A stretch of DNA of 12,012 nt. Source: an uncultured Woeseia sp. (GTDB taxonomy: Bacteria; Pseudomonadota; Gammaproteobacteria; Steroidobacterales; Woeseiaceae). How positions within the stretch are numbered: position 1 is the first letter of the stretch; every line of letters starts with the position of its first letter. Positions 7,008 through 12,012 of this stretch are shown here, piece by piece. The stretch spans positions 1 through 12,012 of the forward strand of contig CALALV010000165.1 of assembly GCA_937925605.1 (NCBI GenBank). The letters run 5' to 3'. A program made the translations under genes and the position numbers. The notes below the pieces were generated by a model. It ran no database searches and was not told the DNA's origin. It was given only the letters and a program-made list of their open reading frames with translations.

Positions 7008-8159
7008 GTGCGCAAGGTCCTGTTGCTGTCCTGCCTGTTGCTCGCGGCCTGCGAGCGCGGGCCGGGGGCGCCGCCGGTCGACCAGCCGCCGCCGCTCGCG
7101 GAGTTGCTGGCCGGCGACGCGGAGGCCGGGTATGCCCGGGCGACGGGTAGCCGCGACTTCAGCTTCCCCGCAGATCACGGACCGCACGCCGGCTATCGCA
7201 ACGAGTGGTGGTACCTGACCGGCAACCTCGATGGCGAGGACGGTCGCCGCTTCGGCTACGAGCTGACGCTGTTCCGTTTCCTGCTCGCGCCCGAGCCGCC
7301 GGCCGGCGGCGACGATTGGCGCAGCCACGCCGTGTTCGTCGGCCACTTCGCCGTGACCGACGTTGCGGAGGAGGCGTTCCACGTTGCGGAACGGGTCGCG
7401 CGCGGCGCTGGCGGGCTGGCGGGTGCGACGTCGGACCCGGTCCGCGTCTGGCTGTACGACTGGAGCCTGCGCACCGGCGGCAGTGGAGAGTTCGGCGTCA
7501 ACTGGCAGCTGGTCGCACACGGCGACGAGGCCGGTATCGAGCTGACGCTGGTGCCGCAGCGCGCGCCGCTGCTGCAGGGCGAGGGCGGCCTGTCGCAAAA
7601 GTCCGCGGAACCGGGCAATGCCTCCTGGTACTACTCGGTGCCGCGGCTGAAGACGACGGGCGTGCTCAGGGTCGGCGCACGGCGCCACGAGGTCAGCGGC
7701 CTGTCCTGGCTCGACCGCGAGTGGTCGACAAGCGCGCTGGCGGCCGACCAGGCCGGCTGGGACTGGTTTGCGCTGCAGCTCGACGACGGCAGCGACCTGA
7801 TGTACTACAACCTGCGCCGCCTGGACGGCAGCCGCGACCCGTACAGCGCGGGCAGCCTGCGGCGGGCGGACGGCAGCGTCGTGCGGCTCGGCGCCGACGA
7901 CGTGGAGCTCGAGGTGCTCGACCGCTGGGACAGCCCGGCCGGCGGCAGTTACCCGTCCGGCTGGCAGCTGCGCGTGCCCGGCGAGTTGCTCGACCTGCGC
8001 GTGCGGCCGGTCCTCGAGGCGCAGGAGCTCGACACCTTCGTGCGCTACTGGGAGGGCGCCGTCGACGCATACGGGACCCGCGGCACCACCCGCATCGGAG
8101 GTCGCGGCTACGTCGAGCTGACGGGTTACGCCGAGGGCGCGACGACCCTGCGTCCCTGA
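7008..8159 (+). CDS. AttH/CrtC-like lipocalin-domain lipoprotein
   Basis: The product is 383 residues. A lipoprotein signal peptide ends in the lipobox LAAC with lipidated Cys15; residue +2 is Glu, not Asp, so sorting to the outer membrane is expected. The mature part carries the family landmarks FSFPADHGPH (51-60), NEWWYLTGN (65-73), LSWLDREWS (232-240), WDWFALQLDDG (251-261), and RYWEGAVD near 346-353. These belong to the AttH/carotenoid 1,2-hydratase (CrtC) group, a pair of lipocalin-like barrels. No carotenoid genes are nearby. The tight position after an ABC ATPase and FtsX permease is the AttEFGH arrangement, so it probably accepts or hands over a hydrophobic ligand between the transporter and the outer membrane. 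The GTG start is supported by GAGGA 7 bases upstream. The ligand is unknown. Confidence 0.9.
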   Translation: MRKVLLLSCLLLAACERGPGAPPVDQPPPLAELLAGDAEAGYARATGSRDFSFPADHGPHAGYRNEWWYLTGNLDGEDGRRFGYELTLFRFLLAPEPPAGGDDWRSHAVFVGHFAVTDVAEEAFHVAERVARGAGGLAGATSDPVRVWLYDWSLRTGGSGEFGVNWQLVAHGDEAGIELTLVPQRAPLLQGEGGLSQKSAEPGNASWYYSVPRLKTTGVLRVGARRHEVSGLSWLDREWSTSALAADQAGWDWFALQLDDGSDLMYYNLRRLDGSRDPYSAGSLRRADGSVVRLGADDVELEVLDRWDSPAGGSYPSGWQLRVPGELLDLRVRPVLEAQELDTFVRYWEGAVDAYGTRGTTRIGGRGYVELTGYAEGATTLRP

Positions 8160-8170
8160 ATTGCGGCGTC

Positions 8171-8199
8171 CCGGGCGTTGCGCTGCCCGCGGCGCCCGG
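8171..8199 (+). terminator. possible weak hairpin after the transporter operon
   Basis: CCGGGCG (8171-8177) can pair with CGCCCGG (8193-8199), a 7-base-pair GC stem around a 15-base loop, 11 bases after the lipoprotein stop codon. It is followed by AGCTTTC rather than a run of T, so it is not a textbook intrinsic terminator. It could still slow transcription or protect the mRNA end. Confidence 0.25.
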
Positions 8200-8223
8200 A
8201 GCTTTCGCGGAGCACTGCATTGC

Positions 8224-8229
8224 TATACT
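8224..8229 (+). promoter_or_regulatory. extended -10 promoter for the yjjX-like gene
   Basis: TATACT (five of six) is preceded by TGC, forming an extended -10 element (TGn-TATACT). The -35 region is poor (CTTTCG at 8202-8207), which extended -10 promoters tolerate. Transcription would start near 8236, leaving a leader of about 33 bases with GGAG at 8258-8261. The box lies upstream of the TTG at 8269 and inside the longer open frame, which argues against the longer N-terminus. Confidence 0.5.
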
Positions 8230-8268
8230 CGCGGCGCCCTGCGCGGCAAGTCCTTGCGGAGTAAGGCT

Positions 8269-8823
8269 TTGACATCCAGCACACCCCTGCGCGTCGTCGT
8301 CGCGTCGCGCAACCCCGTCAAGCTCGCGGCCGTGCGGGCCGCCTTCGGTGCCTGCCTGCCCGGGCAGCCGCTCGACGTCGCCGGGCTGGCCACGGATTCC
8401 GGCGTCAGCGGCCAGCCGGTCGGCGACGACGAGACGCTGACGGGTGCCCGCAACCGCGTGCAGGCAGCGCGACGCCTCGCGCCGGACGCGGACTACTGGG
8501 TGGGCCTGGAGGGCGGGATAGGGCGGCACGGCAACGCGCTGCTCGCGTTCGCGTGGATGACGATCAGCGATCGCGCGGGGCGCCGCGGCGAGGCGCGCAG
8601 CGCGACGCTGCCGCTGCCGCCGGCCGTGCGCCGGCTGATCGACGCGGGACTCGAGCTCGGCGAAGCGAACGACCGCGTGTTCGATACCGCGAACAGCAAG
8701 CAGCAGGGCGGCGCGTTCGGTCTGCTGACCGACGGTCGCCACACGCGCGCCAGCGTCTACGCGCAGGCCGTCGAGCTGGCGCTGGTCCCGCTGGTCAACC
8801 CGCTGTACGCGGACGCGCCCTGA
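8269..8823 (+). CDS. yjjX: inosine/xanthosine triphosphatase, YjjX family
   Basis: A 184-residue cytoplasmic protein close in length to E. coli YjjX (about 170). It hydrolyses non-canonical purine nucleotides such as ITP and XTP, keeping them out of nucleic acids. Seen in sequence: the nucleotide-binding loop ASRNPVK (12-18), SGVSGQPVGDDETL (44-57), DADYWVGLEGGI (73-84) with acidic residues for metal binding, and the C-terminal QGGAFGLLTDG (136-146). The start is a TTG chosen because GGAG (8258-8261) stands 7 bases before it and the conserved domain begins five residues later. An open frame from 8161 would add 36 arginine-rich residues with no family counterpart and would run across the promoter. 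The gene has its own promoter and ends 3 bases from the convergent rhomboid gene. Confidence 0.92.
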   Translation: MTSSTPLRVVVASRNPVKLAAVRAAFGACLPGQPLDVAGLATDSGVSGQPVGDDETLTGARNRVQAARRLAPDADYWVGLEGGIGRHGNALLAFAWMTISDRAGRRGEARSATLPLPPAVRRLIDAGLELGEANDRVFDTANSKQQGGAFGLLTDGRHTRASVYAQAVELALVPLVNPLYADAP

Positions 8824-8826
8824 GGT

Positions 8827-9426
8827 TCACAGCAGCATTTCCGCGAGGTCGCGAAAGCGCTGCGGATCGGTGCCGGCAACGAAAGCGAGCCCGCTCAGTG
8901 CGCCACAGAAATGCGCATCATGGTTGATGCGGCCGTGCGCCTGGCGCGCCGCCCACCACGAGTAGCCGACGTAGCCGACCGCAAACAGCGCGGCCGGGAT
9001 CGGGACCGGTAGCGGGAAGATGATCAGCGTGGTCGTCGGGAAATAGACGATGTAGGCGAATAACACCGCCGAGATCGCGCCGGACGCGCCGAGCGACGCG
9101 TAGTGCGGGTCGTTCTTGTGCTTGAAGTAGCTGCAGGAGTGACTCAGCACGAGGCCGATCGTGTACAGCAGCGTGAATTTCCAGGTGCCGATCCAGTCCT
9201 CGAGCGCGAACGCGAAGAAAAAGAACGTGATCATGTTGAACAGCAGGTGGCCGAGGTCCGCGTGCACGAAGCCGCTTGCGAAAATCGTCCAGTAGTGGCG
9301 CGCGCGCAGGAACCAGTAGGGCCGGAACAGGCTGCGTTCGATCAGCTGTGGCAGTCGGTACATGCCGAGCAGGCTGACGGCGATGGTGACGACGAAGATC
9401 GCCGTGGCGGCGGGCTGTTCGAGCAT
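8827..9426 (-). CDS. rhomboid-family intramembrane serine protease
   Basis: A 199-residue, roughly six-helix membrane protein. The catalytic dyad is present: Ser115 in GASGA (113-117) and His172 in the AHFCG motif (171-175). The oxyanion-side HxxxN motif is also intact (His60-LLF-Asn64 in GHLLFNM). Rhomboids cut single-pass membrane proteins within or near the membrane; the substrate here is unknown. The usual Trp-Arg pair of the L1 loop is not seen; the equivalent stretch reads RHYWTIFASGFVH. The start is the ATG at 9426, with AGGA 7 bases upstream. A longer frame to 9555 adds 43 residues that do not look like a rhomboid. INHDAHF and SLGASGA are, from memory, close to the style of Bacteroidetes rhomboids. 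The gene is divergent from the VOC gene and tail to tail with yjjX. Confidence 0.92.
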   Translation of the reverse strand: MLEQPAATAIFVVTIAVSLLGMYRLPQLIERSLFRPYWFLRARHYWTIFASGFVHADLGHLLFNMITFFFFAFALEDWIGTWKFTLLYTIGLVLSHSCSYFKHKNDPHYASLGASGAISAVLFAYIVYFPTTTLIIFPLPVPIPAALFAVGYVGYSWWAARQAHGRINHDAHFCGALSGLAFVAGTDPQRFRDLAEMLL

Positions 9427-9451
9427 GGCGTATTCCTGCGGCGGGGCCGCC

Positions 9452-9480
9452 AGACTAAACGAGCCGCCGTCGCCATGAAA
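9452..9480 (-). promoter_or_regulatory. candidate promoter for the rhomboid gene
   Basis: On the minus strand, TTTCAT (9475-9480) and TAGTCT (9452-9457) are separated by exactly 17 bases. Both hexamers are poor matches to consensus, but the spacing and the position 25 bases before the start codon fit. The region 9427-9547 holds no gene and must contain control sites for both divergent genes. Confidence 0.22.
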
Positions 9481-9490
9481 GCCGCACCGG

Positions 9491-9519
9491 TTTCGCCGGC
9501 GCGGCGCGCGTGGTACATC
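9491..9519 (+). promoter_or_regulatory. candidate promoter for the VOC-fold gene
   Basis: TTTCGC (9491-9496) and TACATC (9514-9519) are 17 bases apart, and TGG directly before the second hexamer gives an extended -10 pattern. The start of transcription would be near 9526, about 22 bases before the ATG. The matches are modest, so this is a weak call. Confidence 0.25.
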
Positions 9520-9547
9520 TCTGTCAGCTGACGCGAGAACCCGACCG

Positions 9548-9970
9548 ATGCCCAAGCCCCCGATCCGCCTGCTCCGTATCGACCACGTCGTGCTGCGCGT
9601 GCGCGACCTGGACCGCTCGCTCGCGTTCTACCGCGACGTGCTCGGCTGCCCGCTGGAACTGGCCCGCGACGAACTGGGCCTGTACCAGCTGCGCGCCGGC
9701 GACTCGCTCATCGACCTCGTCACGCTGGACGGGCCGCTGGGCGAGGCGTTCCCGGAGCCGCCGGCGCCCCACGCGCCGAACGTCGACCACGTTTGCGTGC
9801 AGGTTGCCGACTGGGACGAGCCGGCGATCAGGGCCTTTCTTGCCGAGCAGGGCGTCGAGGCGGGCGAGACCGGCCGCCGCTACGGCGCGCAGGGCTTCGG
9901 CCCGTCGATCTACCTGCGCGACCCGAACGGCAACACCGTAGAACTGAAGGGCCCGCCTGAGGACGGCTGA
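9548..9970 (+). CDS. VOC-family (glyoxalase/bleomycin-resistance fold) protein
   Basis: A 140-residue single-domain protein with two beta-alpha-beta-beta-beta repeats, IDHVVLRVRDLDRSLAFYRD (11-30) and VDHVCVQVADWDEPAIRAF (79-97). It ends in the family motif YLRDPNGNTVEL (122-133). Candidate metal ligands are His13, His81, and Glu132; the fourth position, usually Glu at the end of the first repeat, appears to be Asp56 in LIDLVTL. Members include glyoxalase I, dioxygenases, and drug-binding proteins, and nothing here picks out one reaction. The start is ATG at 9548; only a weak GAGA precedes it. It is divergent from the rhomboid gene and followed 65 bases later by the peptidase gene, which has its own promoter. 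Confidence 0.88.
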   Translation: MPKPPIRLLRIDHVVLRVRDLDRSLAFYRDVLGCPLELARDELGLYQLRAGDSLIDLVTLDGPLGEAFPEPPAPHAPNVDHVCVQVADWDEPAIRAFLAEQGVEAGETGRRYGAQGFGPSIYLRDPNGNTVELKGPPEDG

Positions 9971-9975
9971 GCGGC

Positions 9976-10003
9976 TTGCGCGGCGCGGTCCGCGTGCTAG
10001 AGT
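9976..10003 (+). promoter_or_regulatory. promoter for the prolyl oligopeptidase gene
   Basis: TTGCGC (9976-9981, three of three leading TTG matches) and TAGAGT (9998-10003) are 16 bases apart, with TGC directly before the -10 box (extended -10). Transcription should begin near 10010, giving a leader of about 26 bases with AGGGA at 10025-10029 ahead of the ATG at 10036. Confidence 0.45.
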
Positions 10004-10035
10004 CCCGGTCCTCCTTGCAAGACCAGGGACAGCGA

Positions 10036-12012
10036 ATGAACCCGAAGCACCTGCTCATCGCGGCGGCCTGCGTGCTGACCGGCTGCGCCGACGACCCGGC
10101 GCCGGCCGCCGACAGCGCCGCGATCGAATACCCCGAGACCGTGAAAACCGACCACACCGACACCTACCACGGCACCGTAGTGCCGGACCCGTACCGCTGG
10201 CTGGAAGACGACGTGCGCGAAAGCGAGGACGTCGCCGACTGGGTCGAGCGGCAGAACACCGTGACCTTCGGCTACCTCGAGTCCATCGAGGAGCGTGAGC
10301 GCATCGAGGCGCGGCTGCGTGAATTGTGGGATTACGAGCGCTACGGGCTGCCGCGCCGCGAGGGCGGGCGGTATTTCTTCGAGTACAACGACGGCCTGCA
10401 GAACCAGGACGTGCTGTACGTGCAGGAGGAGCTCGACGGCGAGCCGCGGCTGCTGCTCGACCCGAACGCCTGGGCGGACGACGCGACCGTGGCGCTCGCC
10501 TCCTGGTTCCCGAGCCCCGATGGCAAGCGACTCGCGTATCTCGAGCAGGACGGCGGCAGCGACTGGCGTATTGCGCGGGTGCTCGACGTCGACTCGGGCG
10601 AGCTGCTCGAGGATCGGCTCGAGTGGCTCAAGTTCACGGGCCTTGCCTGGGCGAAGGACGGCAGCGGCTTCTACTACAGCCGCTACCCGGAGGTGCCCGA
10701 GGACGCGAAATTCCAGTCGCTGAACACGAACCAGGCGGTGTACTTTCACCGGCTCGGCGACCCGCAGGCGGACGACACGCTCGTCTACGCGCGGCCGGAC
10801 CAGCCGAGCTGGGGCTTCGGCGCCCAGGTCACCGACGACGGCCGCTACCTCGTCATCACGGTCTGGCAGGGCACCGACGATCGCTACCAGATCGCCGTGC
10901 GCGACCTGGCCCGCGAGGACGGCGAGGTGGAGATGCTGATCGAGGGCTTCGAGCACGACTATTCGCTGGCCGGCAACCGCGGCAGCGAACTCTTCTTCCG
11001 CACCAGCCGCGATGCCCCGCGCGGCCGCCTGATCGCCATCGATCTCGACAGGCCGGAGCCGGCCGAGTGGCGGGAGATCATCCCGCAGACCGAGCAGGTG
11101 CTGACCCAGGTCGAGCACGTCGGCGGACAGTTCGTCGCCGAGTACATGCAGGACGCCTGGTCGCTGGTCAAGCGCTTCGACCTAGACGGCAAGCACCTGG
11201 GCGACGTCGACCTGCCGGGCATCGGCAGCGCCGGCGGCTTCTTCGGCGATCCCGACGACACCGAGACCTTCTACACCTACTCGAGCTTCGACACGCCGCC
11301 GACGATCAACCGCCTCGACCTCGAGACCGGCGAGTCGACCGTGTTCAAGGCGCCGGAAGTCGCGTTCGATCCGCGGCAGTACGTCGTAGAGCAGGTGTTC
11401 TACACGTCGAAGGACGGCACGCGGGTGCCGATGTTCATCACGCACCGCAAGGACCTCGAGTTGGACGGCAGCAATCCGGCGCTGCTGTACGGCTATGGCG
11501 GCTTCAATATTTCGCTGACGCCGAGCTTCTCGGTCACCCGGATTGCCTGGCTCGAGATGGGCGGAGTATGGGCGGTGGCGAACCTGCGCGGTGGCGGCGA
11601 ATACGGCGAGGCCTGGCACAAGGCCGGGACCAAGCTCGACAAGCAGAACGTTTTCGACGACTTCATCGCGGCCGCCGAGTACCTGGTCCGCGAGAAGTAC
11701 ACGAACCCGGACAAGCTGGCGATCTTCGGCGGCAGCAACGGCGGGCTTCTGGTCGGTGCCGTGACCAACCAGCGTCCGGACCTGTTCGGCGCCGCGCTGC
11801 CGGCCGTCGGCGTCATGGACATGCTGCGCTTCCACCAGTTCACGGCCGGGCGCTTCTGGGTCGACGACTACGGTTCCGCCGAGAATCCCGAGGAATTCGC
11901 GGCCCTGTATGCGTACTCGCCGTATCACAATATCCGTCCGGGCACCGAGTACCCGGCGGTGATGGTGACGACGGCCGACACCGACGACCGCGTCGTGCCC
12001 GGGCACAGCTTC
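10036..12012 (+). CDS. prolyl oligopeptidase family (S9A) serine peptidase lipoprotein, 3' end outside window
   Basis: The frame is open for 659 codons to the right edge. A lipoprotein signal ends in LTGC, with lipidated Cys17 and Ala at +2, pointing to the outer membrane. After DPYRWLEDD near 55 comes the seven-bladed propeller region (to about residue 450) that normally filters substrates by size, then the alpha/beta-hydrolase domain. Visible there are YGYGGFNIS (485-493; Tyr485 fits the oxyanion Tyr), NLRGGGEYG, the nucleophile Ser567 in GGSNGG, Trp608 of the proline pocket, and TADTDDRVVP with catalytic Asp650 and Arg652. The catalytic His and about 50-60 further residues lie beyond the window. 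It should cleave short peptides after proline in the periplasm or at the outer membrane. The ATG is preceded by AGGGA 6 bases upstream. Confidence 0.95.
   Translation, partial: MNPKHLLIAAACVLTGCADDPAPAADSAAIEYPETVKTDHTDTYHGTVVPDPYRWLEDDVRESEDVADWVERQNTVTFGYLESIEERERIEARLRELWDYERYGLPRREGGRYFFEYNDGLQNQDVLYVQEELDGEPRLLLDPNAWADDATVALASWFPSPDGKRLAYLEQDGGSDWRIARVLDVDSGELLEDRLEWLKFTGLAWAKDGSGFYYSRYPEVPEDAKFQSLNTNQAVYFHRLGDPQADDTLVYARPDQPSWGFGAQVTDDGRYLVITVWQGTDDRYQIAVRDLAREDGEVEMLIEGFEHDYSLAGNRGSELFFRTSRDAPRGRLIAIDLDRPEPAEWREIIPQTEQVLTQVEHVGGQFVAEYMQDAWSLVKRFDLDGKHLGDVDLPGIGSAGGFFGDPDDTETFYTYSSFDTPPTINRLDLETGESTVFKAPEVAFDPRQYVVEQVFYTSKDGTRVPMFITHRKDLELDGSNPALLYGYGGFNISLTPSFSVTRIAWLEMGGVWAVANLRGGGEYGEAWHKAGTKLDKQNVFDDFIAAAEYLVREKYTNPDKLAIFGGSNGGLLVGAVTNQRPDLFGAALPAVGVMDMLRFHQFTAGRFWVDDYGSAENPEEFAALYAYSPYHNIRPGTEYPAVMVTTADTDDRVVPGHSF

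Noticed and set aside
3645..7688. A 1347-codon open frame on the minus strand, opposite the ABC transporter operon.
   Set aside because: Its product is mostly Arg, Gln, Ala, Glu, and His without any domain, and it mirrors three well-supported genes on the other strand. Very high GC makes stop codons rare in the antisense frames, so this is a shadow.
9997..12006. Two long minus-strand open frames (9997-11118 and 11182-12006) opposite the peptidase gene.
   Set aside because: No recognisable domains, and the plus strand encodes an intact prolyl oligopeptidase with all expected motifs.
1..12012. Search for CRISPR arrays, tRNA/rRNA genes, insertion sequences, and attachment sites.
   Set aside because: No regularly spaced repeats, no tRNA-like cloverleaf, no transposase or integrase coding, and no long direct or inverted repeats were seen by eye.

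Overview
The window is a gene-dense, high-GC (roughly 70% by eye) bacterial chromosome segment. The mix of gene families (META/HslJ-like protein, GGDEF cyclase, AttEFGH-type ABC cassette, YjjX-type NTPase, prolyl oligopeptidase lipoprotein), the lipoboxes implying an outer membrane, and the Shine-Dalgarno-led GTG and TTG starts suggest a free-living, high-GC gammaproteobacterium or close relative. That placement is inference, because no rRNA or tRNA is present. I see no phage, transposon, CRISPR, or tRNA feature, and no gap without a gene longer than about 135 bases.

Layout, left to right. (1) The 3' part of a hotdog-fold thioesterase-like gene (2-550, +) enters from the left edge. (2) A compact minus-strand operon, read right to left, holds a membrane-anchored META-domain protein (3618-3157), a secreted M20-family metallohydrolase (3157-1619), and a membrane diguanylate cyclase (1610-567). 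The first two genes overlap by one base (TAGTG). The last gap is 8 bases, and a perfect TATAAT lies inside an AT-rich patch of the peptidase gene just upstream of the cyclase. (3) Across a 183-base divergent region, a plus-strand operon encodes an ABC ATPase (3802-4503), an 833-residue duplicated FtsX-type permease (4503-7004), and an AttH/CrtC-like lipocalin lipoprotein (7008-8159). The spacing is one-base overlap, then 3 bases. This looks like a lipid or hydrophobic-ligand export or extraction machine with a matching outer-membrane lipocalin. (4) A YjjX-type inosine/xanthosine triphosphatase (8269-8823, +), with a TTG start and its own extended -10 promoter, meets a rhomboid protease gene (9426-8827, -) tail to tail, with 3 bases between the stops. 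(5) Divergent from the rhomboid gene is a small VOC/glyoxalase-fold protein (9548-9970, +). It is followed by a prolyl oligopeptidase lipoprotein (10036 to the right edge, +), cut off before its catalytic His.

Most products are envelope proteins: two lipoproteins, a secreted peptidase, a membrane peptidase, a transporter, and a membrane signalling enzyme. I found no clearly new defence or mobile system. The points most worth a second look are the promoter-like AT-rich patch inside the M20 gene, the Gln in place of the first zinc-ligand His of that enzyme, and the transporter-lipocalin cassette.
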